Below, piece by piece: positions 8,227-19,000 of a stretch of DNA of 64,000 nucleotides (within the stretch, counting starts at the first letter, position 1; the number at the start of each line of letters is the position of its first letter). The position numbers and the translations under genes are program-made. Below the pieces are notes generated by a model. It was given only the letters and a program-made list of their open reading frames with translations. It was not told where the DNA came from and ran no database searches. Source of the stretch: Neisseria mucosa (GTDB lineage: Bacteria > Pseudomonadota > Gammaproteobacteria > Burkholderiales > Neisseriaceae). The stretch lies in assembly GCF_003044445.1 (NCBI RefSeq), contig NZ_POWX01000008.1:1-64000 (forward strand), given 5' to 3'.

Positions 8227-11200
8227 TTATTTATTACTAGTGACGCAATTTTTCTTATGCTCTTCTTTTAGATTATTTAATCTGTTTTTACGTTCCTGTA
8301 TTTTTTGAGCATGTCTACCTGGTAACCATTTTTTATCCCATTCTTCATATAGCTCAATACATTTTTTCGCATGTTCAATTTGCCTATGCAAAGTTGCACA
8401 TTTATTATCTCCAGGTTGTGGGGGAGTATCGCAAAAATTCTTTGCTATCTCATATTCACGTTGCCTTTCTTCTGCTTGTGATTTTGAATTTGCTTGTAAT
8501 TTCGAGTATACCCATATCCCTGCATCAGTTACGACTGCTAAAGCCAGTGCAATTCCCCAGCCTGCCCATTTTTGAGGGACCGCATCCGTTGGCTCCACTA
8601 TCGTGAGGTCTACACCTAATCCAGATAATACTGCACCTGTTGCACTCAATCCAAATAAATCAAACCATGTTTGAGTATTAGGCGCAAATTGATAGAAGTT
8701 ACTACCTCCCATCAATCCAATCGGATCTTGGTTGATAAATCTTCCACATTCCGGCTCGTAATATCTGAAGAAGTTGTAATGCAGCCCCGTTTCTTCATCG
8801 CAATACTGGTTCTGTAAACGGAACGGCTGGTATGCGCCATCCGTTACCTTGGTTTCCTCTTTCAGGCGACCCCAGCCGTAATAATCCCCAAACCACAATA
8901 AATTGCCATCCTTATCGGTCATCTCTCTCGGGATGCCGATTTGGTCGCAGTGGAAGTAGTGGGTTTGTTGTTGATTTTCGCCGTCTTCGGTTGTCCAATC
9001 GCGGACTTGCGCTAAAGGTTCGTAGGAGTCTTGGTCGGTGTAGATATAGGTATATCTGCCGTCCGGGTGGATTTCCTGCAAGAGATGGCTGCCGTCCCAA
9101 ACGAAGCGGGTTTCGTCTTCTAGGCTGCCGTCTGTTTTCAGGCGACCTTTGCCTATCCTTCTGCCCAAGGCGTCGTAGCTGTACGCCCAAGTCTCTTTCG
9201 TGCCGTCTTTTTTGAAGATTTCGACTTTAACCAGTTGGTCGTGCAGGTCGTAGAAATAGTTCTGTACTTCGCCGTCGGCCAGTTCGCGGTGGATGAGATT
9301 GCCGAGGTCGTCGTAGTAATAGGTCGTGCCGTTGTAGGTTTTCAGGCGGTTGTCGGGGATGGTAGGGCTATTGTTATCAGACAGGATATTATGCGCAGGG
9401 TCGAAGGCAAACCGTTCGTTGCCCGCTTTGGTGATTCGACCGAGTTTGTCGTACTCGAAATGCGTCGTGCCCGTCCGCTGGTCGGTGCTGTGGGTCAGGT
9501 TGCCGGTGCGGTCGTAGCCGTAGCTGCGTTTGACGGCGGTTTGGCCATAGCCCGCCGCTACTTTGGTTTTGCCTTTGCCGCCTTCTGTCAATTCGTTGAG
9601 GGTGGCGATTTGTTTTTTCAGACGACCTAAGGGGTCGAGTTCGTAACGGCTGGCGAGTTTACCCTGTGTGCGGTAGATTTCGCGGTGCAGCTGATCGCGT
9701 TCGATGTCGGTGATGACTTCGTCGTCGAGGCTGATTTGGTGCAGGTGGCCGCTGCCGTAATACAGATAGTTGATCTGTCTGCCGTCGGGCAGGACGGTGG
9801 CGGTACGGTTGCCGTTGAAGTCGTAGTGGTAGCGGACGGTTTCGGTAACGGGCAGGTACAACATGTCGTACTGCGCATCGCGCCAGTCGGTTTCGGGCAA
9901 ACCGTTTCGGGCGTTCTCTTCTTTGCTCGGCACCTTCCATTGGTGCCGGGCGATGAGTTGGTTGTTTTCGTTATAGTCGAAGCAGGTGATGCTGTGGCGG
10001 TTGGCGGCGCGGACGAGGTTGCCGTTCGGGTCGTATCGGTAAGCGGTTTCCTGAACTTGGTCGTTATCTCGGGCAAGGGTGTGGATTAAGCGTCCCAATA
10101 TATCGCGTTTGAACTCGGTAACCCGCAGCGGGTTTTGGCGGTCGAGGTCGTCTGAAAGCGGGACAGCGTCTTTTTTGGGGATAGGTTGTCCGCCCAGCTG
10201 CGCCATCAGTTTGGCGGCGAGGGAGGCGTCGTCGCCAAACTCGCGCTGCTCGACCAGTTCGTTGCCGGCGTTGTAGCGGTAGCCGGTCAGCTTATGGTCG
10301 AAACCGCTTTCGGCAATCAGGCGGTCGAGGACGTCGTACGCAAAGCGGTAGCGCGCACCGTTTTCATTGGTGAGGCCGACCAGGCGGCGGGCTTTGTCGT
10401 AATGGTAGCCGAAGGTATGCCCCAGCGCATTGGTGCGTCGGGTCGGCAGACCGTCTTGGCCGTATTCGTAGGAAGTGGTATGGCCTTCGCCGTCGGTATG
10501 GGTTTTCAGACGACCTGCGGCATCGTAGCCGAAGGTTTCTTTGCTGCCGTCGGGATAGAGGGCGAGGGTGAGGTTTTGGTCGGCGTCGTAATGGTATTCG
10601 GTGTGCTGTCCCAGCGCGTCGGTAATCCGCGCCAGCTGTCCTTCGGGGGTGTAGGCCAGACGGGTTTCGTAACCGGAGCAGTCGGTAATGAGGTCGGGCT
10701 GGCGGTTTTCATTATAGTGATAGGCGGTGCTGCTGCCGTTCGGATCGGTTACCGACAGCAGCAGACCGTTGTCGGCGTATTCGAAACGGGTGGTATGTTT
10801 CAGCGGGTCGGTATGGGTCAGCAGGTTGCCCGCTTCGTCGTAGGTATAACCGTCATAACGGCCTTCCGCATCGCTTTTACGGATCAGACGGTAGCAGTCG
10901 TCATAGTCGAAATGCAGGATGGCGCCGTCGGGGCGGACGATGGTTTCAACCTGTCCCTCGTTGCTGTACTGATAGCGGGTAACGCGCCCCATCGCATCGG
11001 TATGGCTGAGCAGACGGCCCAAACCGTCGCGTTCCATCAATACGGCGCTGCCGTCGGCAAACACCCGTTTGGTCAACTCGTTGTTGTAATCGTAATGATA
11101 TTGCTCGGTACGGCCCAACACGTCGGTGACTTCGGTATAACCGTCGTGATAGGTAAAGCGCCATTCCTCGCCCAAGGAAGTCCGGTTACGCAACACCTTG

Positions 11201-12402
11201 CCGGTCGGGGTGTAATGGTCGTATTCGTATTCCGATACCAATCCTGCCGCATCCGTGTGCGACACCATCAGATTGTTTTTATAGCCGAAACTGCGTTTGA
11301 CCTTGCCGTCGCGGCCGATAACGCGCAGTAGGTCGCCGCTGCTGTTGTATTCGTAGCGGACCAGCGGACGGCCGACCCGGACCGCTTCGCCGAAGACCGG
11401 CAAACCCTCCAACAGCGACACCGACAGCAGCCGCATTTTAGGCGACTGCCCGTCCGCCACATTGCCGAAGTTCAGCGAGAACACCCGGCCGTTGCCGTCG
11501 ATGACATATTGCGGCAGACCGGTCAGCGGATGATAGACGAAACGCTGATGGTTGCCGTTGGCGTCTTCTACCGCCACCAGCGGGAAGAGGGTGGAGTCTT
11601 CGTCCGAACCGTCTTCCGCCACCACCAAAGGCGCAAAACGCAGCGCTATCGAACCGTCCAGCGAAGCAATGACATAATGCCCGTCCGGATTCTTACTGAA
11701 CCAAATCTGTTCGCTTTCGAACAATACCGGTTCTTCATCATCTTCATCGACTTCCGGCAGCGGGAACAAACGCCCCTGATCGTCGATATAGGCCAATCCC
11801 GCCGCATCGCGGATAATGCGTTGGCAACCCGGCACGCTCCAGCCCTCGCCGAGCCAACCGGTACCGTCTTGGTCGGAATAATAGCTGCGGCTCCAAACCA
11901 GCGGCAGGATGCCTTCAAAAGCAAAGTCGGTTTCATTCTCCAAAAACTTCAGCCCGTGTATCGGATTCACCGGGCGGCCGGCAGCGGCGGCGGCTTTGCA
12001 GGAAATACAGGGTTTGGGCGGCAGTTTCTTCTTGAACTTGTTGTTCATGTGGAACATATCGCCGGCGCGAATAATGTAGCGCTTGCGGATTTTAACCGAA
12101 GAGGAGTGCATCATCGGCCAGGCGGGTTTGGTGGCGGTACGCGACAACACCCCTTTGCGGCCGGGCACGGCGGGTTCGTCGCCGGTGGTGCGGTTGGTTT
12201 TACTGGCATTGAAGACGAAGGCAGGCTTGCGGTTGAGGCGGACGTCTGTGGCGACGGTTTGGGCACCACCCAAGTCGGCAAAGAGGGGGAAGGGGATGGG
12301 CGGTGCGACCGGTGGAGCAGGAGGGGGCGGCCAGCAGAAATCGGGGACGGTAAAGACGACCCTGAAGTCACTGCTTTTACGGGCGATTTTATTGAATGCC
12401 AT
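8227..12402 (-). CDS. T6SS Rhs effector 2 with DUF4150 PAAR-like N-terminus
   Basis: This 1391-residue Rhs effector is the first gene after the DUF2169 adaptor. It has the same layout as Rhs1: DUF4150 PAAR-like domain at about 1-120, DUF6531-type region, YD repeats and core end QDPIGL. The second core motif reads WFDLFGL, so the usual Pro is Leu. The tip of about 140 residues has one hydrophobic segment and a short helical Cys/Trp-containing domain: C-x3-H-x-QIEHAKKCIELYEEWD, then WLPGRHAQKI and LKEEHKKNC. This pattern resembles the Ntox16 type of predicted toxin, a call from memory and not certain. The N-terminal two thirds are identical to Rhs1. AGGAG lies about 10 bases before the ATG. Confidence 0.9.
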   Translation of the reverse strand: MAFNKIARKSSDFRVVFTVPDFCWPPPPAPPVAPPIPFPLFADLGGAQTVATDVRLNRKPAFVFNASKTNRTTGDEPAVPGRKGVLSRTATKPAWPMMHSSSVKIRKRYIIRAGDMFHMNNKFKKKLPPKPCISCKAAAAAGRPVNPIHGLKFLENETDFAFEGILPLVWSRSYYSDQDGTGWLGEGWSVPGCQRIIRDAAGLAYIDDQGRLFPLPEVDEDDEEPVLFESEQIWFSKNPDGHYVIASLDGSIALRFAPLVVAEDGSDEDSTLFPLVAVEDANGNHQRFVYHPLTGLPQYVIDGNGRVFSLNFGNVADGQSPKMRLLSVSLLEGLPVFGEAVRVGRPLVRYEYNSSGDLLRVIGRDGKVKRSFGYKNNLMVSHTDAAGLVSEYEYDHYTPTGKVLRNRTSLGEEWRFTYHDGYTEVTDVLGRTEQYHYDYNNELTKRVFADGSAVLMERDGLGRLLSHTDAMGRVTRYQYSNEGQVETIVRPDGAILHFDYDDCYRLIRKSDAEGRYDGYTYDEAGNLLTHTDPLKHTTRFEYADNGLLLSVTDPNGSSTAYHYNENRQPDLITDCSGYETRLAYTPEGQLARITDALGQHTEYHYDADQNLTLALYPDGSKETFGYDAAGRLKTHTDGEGHTTSYEYGQDGLPTRRTNALGHTFGYHYDKARRLVGLTNENGARYRFAYDVLDRLIAESGFDHKLTGYRYNAGNELVEQREFGDDASLAAKLMAQLGGQPIPKKDAVPLSDDLDRQNPLRVTEFKRDILGRLIHTLARDNDQVQETAYRYDPNGNLVRAANRHSITCFDYNENNQLIARHQWKVPSKEENARNGLPETDWRDAQYDMLYLPVTETVRYHYDFNGNRTATVLPDGRQINYLYYGSGHLHQISLDDEVITDIERDQLHREIYRTQGKLASRYELDPLGRLKKQIATLNELTEGGKGKTKVAAGYGQTAVKRSYGYDRTGNLTHSTDQRTGTTHFEYDKLGRITKAGNERFAFDPAHNILSDNNSPTIPDNRLKTYNGTTYYYDDLGNLIHRELADGEVQNYFYDLHDQLVKVEIFKKDGTKETWAYSYDALGRRIGKGRLKTDGSLEDETRFVWDGSHLLQEIHPDGRYTYIYTDQDSYEPLAQVRDWTTEDGENQQQTHYFHCDQIGIPREMTDKDGNLLWFGDYYGWGRLKEETKVTDGAYQPFRLQNQYCDEETGLHYNFFRYYEPECGRFINQDPIGLMGGSNFYQFAPNTQTWFDLFGLSATGAVLSGLGVDLTIVEPTDAVPQKWAGWGIALALAVVTDAGIWVYSKLQANSKSQAEERQREYEIAKNFCDTPPQPGDNKCATLHRQIEHAKKCIELYEEWDKKWLPGRHAQKIQERKNRLNNLKEEHKKNCVTSNK

Positions 12403-12422
12403 GGCGGCTTGCTCCTGTTGGG
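9488..12422. repeat. Long near-identical repeat, copy B (rhs 5' part)
   Basis: This is the partner of 4555-7490 at an offset of 4933 bases. Bases left of about 9487 remain similar but diverge progressively toward the tip; for example the SDDLNAVPDN loop of copy A reads SDNNSPTIPDN here. This is consistent with a recombination boundary in the 3' part of the rhs core. Confidence 0.85.
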
Positions 12423-12426
12423 ATGG

Positions 12427-12473
12427 GGTCGTCTGAAAGATGGATGAGTGAGGGTTTAGGGTTTCAGACGACC
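12427..12473. terminator. Inverted DUS pair between adaptor and rhs2
   Basis: GGGTCGTCTGAAA and TTTCAGACGACC face each other across about 23 bases, between the stop of the DUF2169 gene and the start of rhs2. The hairpin could lower read-through from the T6SS operon into the effector array. Confidence 0.4.
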
Positions 12474-12483
12474 TATGCGTGGT

Positions 12484-13620
12484 TTATACGTGTGCTGCCA
12501 AAGATGGCGGGATTGGGATAAATTCATCCTGAGAATCCCGACAGGCTTGAGCGGCCGCGATTTGGTCTGCCCGTTCATGTCGGGCGATGAATCTGAGCTG
12601 GCATGCCGCAATTTCCAGTTCCTCCGGAAAAGATGTGCGGTAGCTGCAATCAATGCGGCGTTGTTCTACATCGACGAGGATAGTGTCCAATACCATGTCT
12701 TTACACAATGACGAGTTGGTTGCCGTATGGGCGTGGACGAACACGGTTTCTACCGGCAAATCAACGGTAAAGCGTTGGTTGGGCGCTTGGAAGGAATGCA
12801 CCATGCCGGTAAAGGTCAGTTCGTAAATATGGTTGGGTTTCAGATGTGGAAGTTGCAATGAGGGATGGGCGCCGTTCCAATAAGCCATAGAAAAATCTTC
12901 AGGCAGTAGCGGGGCGCGGTTGGCTATCCATTGCGCATCGGCAGTACCGGTATGTTGGGCACGCAGTGCAAAATAACGGGGCATAAAGCCGAAGCCTTCG
13001 GGCGCAGCCTTATCGGACGGATCGCGCACGGGGTGTGCAGGGTCGTAGATTTGATGTGCTTTCAGCGTCCGCTTAAACCCGTTTTTTTTGAGTTCGGCTT
13101 TCGGATAGTAGCCGATACCGATGGCGTTCTGCTGATAGCCTGTGTGATCGTCTTCGACTGCGCTGCCGCCAAAGGCAAACTCATAGCGGATAGGCAGCGA
13201 AAGGATAGGGTCGGGTTCGCTCAAAGACCACCCGGTCACCTCCCGCACCCAGTAACGCTCTCCTGTAAGTGCCAGGCTTTTTTGGTAATCGCCGATGCTT
13301 ACGGATACGGTAAATTGCCGAGAGGGAATATCGTCGGCTGCATAGGCGGTGGCATTGACAACCAAGTCGGTTTTGGGCTTGTAGAGGCTGAAGTCGCTTT
13401 CAAACTGAGTCGAGGTTTGTGAAGGATCGCCGTAATAGGTATCGGCAAACGTAAGTGGCGTTTGCTTACGGGCAAACGCAAGCTCCGTTTTTCCTGTTTC
13501 CGGGTCAATTTCAAACTCGTAGCTGACTTTGGCGACTATTACATCATAAGCCCGATCTGTTTGGTCGATGTTTTTAAACTGCTGCGTATGAAAGCAGGTA
13601 AAGTTCTGCAACTCGAACAT
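12484..13620 (-). CDS. DUF2169 T6SS adaptor/chaperone
   Basis: The 378-residue protein matches the DUF2169 family, whose genes sit between vgrG and PAAR/Rhs effector genes. Family members are thought to help load PAAR-bearing effectors onto the VgrG tip. Seen here: the opening LQNFTCFHTQQF, AYDVIVAKVSYEFE with a DxETGKTELA segment, an FAFGG motif mid-protein (about residue 150) and the GFGFMPRYFALR region. It lies 12 bases after the vgrG stop and just before rhs2, which carries the PAAR-like domain it would be expected to serve. No signal peptide or membrane segment is present, as expected for a cytosolic factor that is not secreted. Confidence 0.88.
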   Translation of the reverse strand: MFELQNFTCFHTQQFKNIDQTDRAYDVIVAKVSYEFEIDPETGKTELAFARKQTPLTFADTYYGDPSQTSTQFESDFSLYKPKTDLVVNATAYAADDIPSRQFTVSVSIGDYQKSLALTGERYWVREVTGWSLSEPDPILSLPIRYEFAFGGSAVEDDHTGYQQNAIGIGYYPKAELKKNGFKRTLKAHQIYDPAHPVRDPSDKAAPEGFGFMPRYFALRAQHTGTADAQWIANRAPLLPEDFSMAYWNGAHPSLQLPHLKPNHIYELTFTGMVHSFQAPNQRFTVDLPVETVFVHAHTATNSSLCKDMVLDTILVDVEQRRIDCSYRTSFPEELEIAACQLRFIARHERADQIAAAQACRDSQDEFIPIPPSLAAHV

Positions 13621-13632
13621 GGCGCATCTTCT

Positions 13633-15906
13633 CTAGTTGATGTCGACTTTTTTGCCGTCGATATCCACTACTTTGGTGCCGACGATCTTGATTGATTTGC
13701 TGACGATGCTGATTTTGTTTTTATCAATCAGAATCATAGAACTGCCGACTTGTATGGTAATTTTCTTGCCTGCGGACAGGGTGATGTTTCTACCGGCGTT
13801 GAGACCGATGTTCATACCGGCGTTGAGACCCATCACCAAGCCGACGCTATGCATTTCTGCGCCGACGACATTGGTCATCCAGCCTGCACCGACGTTCAGC
13901 ATATAGCCGGCACCGATGTTGGTCATCTGACCGATGCCGACATTGTTCATACCGTTCAGGCTGACGGTTTCCTGTTTGTTGCCGCCGATACTGCTGACTT
14001 CGTTGGCAACAACAGTCTTGTTGCGGTTGGCACCGACGGTCAGCGCTTGGTTTTTGCCGACAGCAACGTTCTGATCTTGTCCGACAGTCAACGCTTGGCT
14101 CTGACCTATGCCTACTTTTTCATTCAAGCCAACAGAACGGCTGCGGTTTTTACCCACATTGACGCTTTGGTCTTTACCTACGCTGGTACTTTGGTTGTCA
14201 CCAACACTAATACTTTGGTTTTGGGTAATGCTGGAGGTCTCGTTTTGACCCACCGATTTGGTACGGTTTTGGGTAATTGAAGCCGTTTCGTTTTTTTGGA
14301 CGGTTTTGGCCCGATCGCCCACTACTGTTACGGTTTCATTGTTCCCGATTGTGGTGGTACGGTCGTTGTTAACGTTGCGGGTTTCGTTATTTTTAACCAG
14401 CGAGGTCAGGTCTTTTTGCGCTTGGAAATTGACCATCTCGGAACCGGCAGTATCGTTGAACATCAGTTCATTGAAGTTGGCAAGTGGAGAGTTGAAGCTC
14501 TTACTTTTGATACCTGACTGCTTGGCCGCAGCAGGAAAGCCCCATGGTGGTGACATTGCGCTGTTGTACAGGCGACCCAATACAATCGGTCGGTCGGCAT
14601 CGCCGTTGATGAAGTCAACCAATACTTCTTCACCGATACGCGGGGTGTTGATAGAACCATATCCCGCGCCGGCAGAACCTTGTGTTACGCGAACCCAGTT
14701 GGAGCTGTTTTCATCCATTTTGCCGTAGCGGTCCCAATGGAACTGGACTTTAATATCGCCATACTCGTTGGTATAAACCTCTTCTCCGGCAGGACCTGTT
14801 ACTGTCGCCGCTTGTGTGCCTAAAACTTTGGGTTTTGGCGTTTTAAGGGGAGGGCGGTATGGGTAGGATTTGGGCAATACGCGGAATGAAATTCTGAATT
14901 TGCCGATACGATCGCCGGTAGTATAGCCGGCTTCTTCAAAATCATAGTCTGCTTTCAGAATGGTGTATTCGGTATTGGATGACGAGTGCGGGTGCTTACT
15001 CAGTGTAAATGTATAACCCGGAGCCACTGTCAATGCAGTGCCTGAACCGGTAATGATCTTGGTTTGGCTTTTCAGATCTTCACTGCGTACCTGACTGTAA
15101 TTTTGCGCTTCCGAAACATCGCTAAAGCCGGTATAAAAATCATAATGTTCCATAGGAACAGAACTGAAATCGTGAACCGAATCGGAGGACTTCATCGGAA
15201 CTTTAGCGTTTTTATAATTGTATTCCTGAGTCACGAACTGGCTGGATTTCAAGGCATCCCGTTCTTCCCATACGTCGATATAGGCGATGTTGGGTGCTCC
15301 GGGTGCAGTATTTTTGGAATGGTAAGGAATGTTAGGAGAAGAGATGGCTTCCAGAATACTGACATCATCAGCAATAACCAGCTCGTGCGAACCGTTGCTG
15401 TGGGTAAAGTAATAGTAGATGCCTTCCTGTTCAAATAGGCGGCTCAGGAAGTCAAAACTGTTTTCCTGATATTGGACACAAAAGCCCCTTGTACGATAGC
15501 TTTTTTGGCATTTTACTTGGAAAGGGAATCCGAACGGGGACAAAACTTCATTGGTAATATCCAGAACAGACTTATCGACAAATACCCTGCTATCGGTGTT
15601 CTGCGTGAGGTACCACATAAACGGACGGGCTGTGCAGGTATAGGCATGATAGTCTTCTTCATCTTCATCTTCGCCGATATAGCCGAAGTCAGTCACCAAA
15701 CCGTTCAAATAGCGCGGACTGCCTGCTTCTGTATCAATTTCCAATGTTATAGGCTGACCGATAATATCTTTGCCTTGTAAATTGGAATCTTTGGAAACTA
15801 AAGTGATATTAAACTCAAAAAGGTTTGAAACAAATTCGGTTCCAAGCATTTTTTTGAATAATAGTTGTGATCCCAAAGGTGTATGAGCAACGACTGTTCT
15901 ATTCAT
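13633..15906 (-). CDS. vgrG: T6SS spike protein VgrG/TssI
   Basis: This 757-residue protein forms the trimeric spike on the Hcp tube. The gp27-like N-terminal part contains QYQENSFDFLSRLFEQEGIYYYF, the family hallmark, at roughly residues 165-185. The gp5/OB-like part has VQFHWDRYGK, WVRVTQGSAGAGYG, PRIGEEVLVDF and DRPIVLGRLYN. The C-terminal part is a long beta-helix rich in VGxNxxxxVG repeats. No extra effector domain is fused. I chose the ATG at 15906 (AAGGA about 10 bases upstream); a TTG 22 codons earlier is less likely. It follows tssM after a 143-base gap that carries one DUS at about 16014. Confidence 0.95.
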   Translation of the reverse strand: MNRTVVAHTPLGSQLLFKKMLGTEFVSNLFEFNITLVSKDSNLQGKDIIGQPITLEIDTEAGSPRYLNGLVTDFGYIGEDEDEEDYHAYTCTARPFMWYLTQNTDSRVFVDKSVLDITNEVLSPFGFPFQVKCQKSYRTRGFCVQYQENSFDFLSRLFEQEGIYYYFTHSNGSHELVIADDVSILEAISSPNIPYHSKNTAPGAPNIAYIDVWEERDALKSSQFVTQEYNYKNAKVPMKSSDSVHDFSSVPMEHYDFYTGFSDVSEAQNYSQVRSEDLKSQTKIITGSGTALTVAPGYTFTLSKHPHSSSNTEYTILKADYDFEEAGYTTGDRIGKFRISFRVLPKSYPYRPPLKTPKPKVLGTQAATVTGPAGEEVYTNEYGDIKVQFHWDRYGKMDENSSNWVRVTQGSAGAGYGSINTPRIGEEVLVDFINGDADRPIVLGRLYNSAMSPPWGFPAAAKQSGIKSKSFNSPLANFNELMFNDTAGSEMVNFQAQKDLTSLVKNNETRNVNNDRTTTIGNNETVTVVGDRAKTVQKNETASITQNRTKSVGQNETSSITQNQSISVGDNQSTSVGKDQSVNVGKNRSRSVGLNEKVGIGQSQALTVGQDQNVAVGKNQALTVGANRNKTVVANEVSSIGGNKQETVSLNGMNNVGIGQMTNIGAGYMLNVGAGWMTNVVGAEMHSVGLVMGLNAGMNIGLNAGRNITLSAGKKITIQVGSSMILIDKNKISIVSKSIKIVGTKVVDIDGKKVDIN

Positions 15907-16048
15907 TTCGGGAAATTCCTTGTTTACATTAAAAACCAATTTCGCTTCAGTGTCAGATTTTCTATTTTTCAATCACACACAGGACTGTGGCAGAAACTTG
16001 TTGGAATATGTGATTTCAGACGACCTGCTTACATTCGTACTACGACCT

Positions 16049-19000
16049 TCAAACGCACTGAAAATTCCTTAATTTATTTAAATTAAAGGGGTTGAAGGCT
16101 GTAGAAGTAGTAAATTCAAGCACAACGTTTTTGCCTTGGATGTTGTATTCGACAACGGTAGTGTTTCCTGTTTGACGAATGATTTTTCCTTTTTCAATCA
16201 GACGGAATATCGACCATGGTCCGGTTGAGCTGATACCCGCACTATTGATTTGCGGAGAGGAAACATCGATTTTTGCCAAGGCATTTTCTTCTTTTGAAGG
16301 CCAGGTAAAGGTTGCAGGATTGACTGGGCCATGACTGTATACATAGCTTTTCCCTGCATAAGAAACATTCACACTTTCCAGGCTGGAATCAAGGAGCAAG
16401 ACCTTGACTGTAAAGTCAAAAGTAGGCGTTTCAGATCCTTTGTCGAAATATCCTTGTCGGATTGTTGCAATGTCGTTCAGTTTGGAAAAACGGTCTTTAA
16501 ATGCGCTGTTTTTGGCCGTTAATGTTTCCAGTTTCTCTGAACGCGCCAATACGGCGGCCTCCCCTGACAAATTGGTAAACTTGCTGTACATGCCGTTTGG
16601 ACCAAATATATTGCTGAAGCTTTCCAAGGCAACATTGGTCTCAGAACCTCTATCAAAAGGGTAGCCCTGTTGATGTATTTCTTGGCAACTGTTTGTTACG
16701 GTTGCCAACTGTTTTTCCAAGGTGGACATAAGTTTTTCATCGACAATCTTGTCGGTGTTTTTCAAAATAATCTCAGAAAAACTGTCTAACATTGGGCGGA
16801 AGGGCATAGGAAGCCGGTTTACTTCAGCTTTGTATTTCACAAACGGATCATCAGGAGGTAAATCTACGCCTTTTTCAACTGCAACATTAACGGCAACCAA
16901 ATAAACGTACAGATCATTAATGGCTTCAGTAACGCTGTTAATAGCCGGAGGTTGATCGTTTGTGGTTTCAGTTAAGCTATGGAAATCTGCAAAAGCATCA
17001 TCAACAGGAGTGGCCAGTTTCAAAGCAGCCAATTCATTTTTCACATTGGCCTCTCCTTCAGCGTCTAAAAGCTTTGACAGACCTGCTCTATTTAACCAGT
17101 CGGCAATTTTACTGTCTGCTTTATCGGTTATCTTTTTATCAATGGTGAGCGTCGTGTTGTCACTGATACCTTTGATAATGTTAACCAAGGGTGAATTTTT
17201 CTCTGACAAAAGCTTGGCAATCTGAATACTTTCTCGAGATGATTTAGGTACAACCAATGACAAATCAGACAAATAGTTATTCCATGCCTTGATGTAATTG
17301 CTGAAATAAAGCTTTTGAGCATCAGAAAGAACAGTAGCTTTACTTTGGCTTTGTGAGGCATAGCTACCCAATACCCAGTTGTCTTCATTAAAAAATTGTT
17401 CTGCCGATTTAACCATAGCAGGTAATACTTTGGTAATGTAGGCTTCTTTGGTATAAATGAAGTTAATAGGCTCTTTTAAAGCTCTACCAGTTTTACGACG
17501 GAATAATAAGTGGCTTTGCACGCCGCCCATACTTGAAAGAGAAACAGGTGTGATTCCTTCTTTGCCTGAGAGAGTAACAGTATTGATGGTATCCTCCAGC
17601 ACCATAGTTGCAATATCTCTTTGGGCAATTTCTTGTCTACGACGTTCAACCAATGCTTCATCATAGGGTACGCTAGGAGTAATGCTTTGCTTGGAAAGAA
17701 TCTGGTTTAAAGCTTTTTCAACAGATTTTTTCTGTTGGTCGCTCATGCCTGAAGATTCTGCTTTAGACAAATTAGTCATCAGCCAGTTTTGCATAAAAGC
17801 GGCATCAAAATGGTCTTTGTCATACATCATCAGATAAGCTTTTAAAGCATTGTAGCCATTAACTCCGTCTGAGCCGCTGGTTGTACGCAGAAGTTCATCT
17901 AATTTAAAGCTAATCAAAGGCATCACGTTGTCTTGCAGGATTCTGCGGTAGGCAGATTCCCCTACATCTTCCATTTGCCCGCCTTGGTAAAGACCCATAC
18001 GATAGCTGAGGGGAGGGGAAGACAGATCAGGAATCTCTTTGCTGCTGGTCGTATCTTTGACATTTTCTGCAAATGTTACCGCTTTAAGCAGATCGGGTGC
18101 TTCAGTGTATTGCTTGGCCTCTTGACCCAGTTTGGTTGCTTTATCGCCAACCTGATCAAGATATGAGCGATTATTTGAGTAACTGTTTAGCATCATGGCT
18201 AAGCAAGCAGCAACTATGGTGACAATGGCTCCAATGCCTAACCAATAGAGCATTTGTTTTTTGACAAACCAAGATTTATTTTCTCCAGCCAAGTTTGCTT
18301 CGCTAAGGATAACGTCAGAAAACAGTCTGTTCAGGAAAAAGCTTCGCTCGTTGTTTTGAGTTTTGGTTCGGTCTGAATCCAAGTATTTTTTCGATAATTG
18401 GAAATCATTTTGCAAGCTATCCAAGATAGGATTGAAATGTTGTCCCGTTTGGGTGCCGCTTGAAAAATAAACACCTCTCCAGGAAATAGGTTGTTCAAAT
18501 TTTGAAGATTTAGATAGCTCTTTAAATAGAGAAAGTACCGCCTGATTAAGACGTTCAAATTCTTCAGGAAAAGCAAAAGCTGCGGCTTTATCTTCAGAAG
18601 ATTCCAATTGGTGAATAGTGCCCAGCATAGAGGAGCGCAATTTATCCACAACTTCTGATAAAGCGTTGGAAGCAGTGGCAATAGGAGTTTCCATTCCTTC
18701 CGTATCAGAAAGAGAAATTCCCAGATATTGATTTCTTTGTTCTTCAGTCAGATGATCAAAGAATTTGTCAAAACCATGCAGTAAATCCAGTTTAGTTATC
18801 ATGAGATAAACGGGGAAATGTATACCTAATTTAGTATGCATCTCATGGATTCTTTTGCGAAGCTCTGCAGAAATTTCGGGAATATTGGTTTTACCTCCTA
18901 AAAGATCATCTACTCCTACGGTAACCAATACACCGTTGATAGGTTGTTTGGGGCGGTAACGCTTCAACAGAGAGACAAATTCTTCCCAGTCGCTGGAGTC

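Noticed and set aside
12456..12711. Small frames around the DUF2169 stop
   Set aside because: They overlap the real gene in other frames and have no support of their own.
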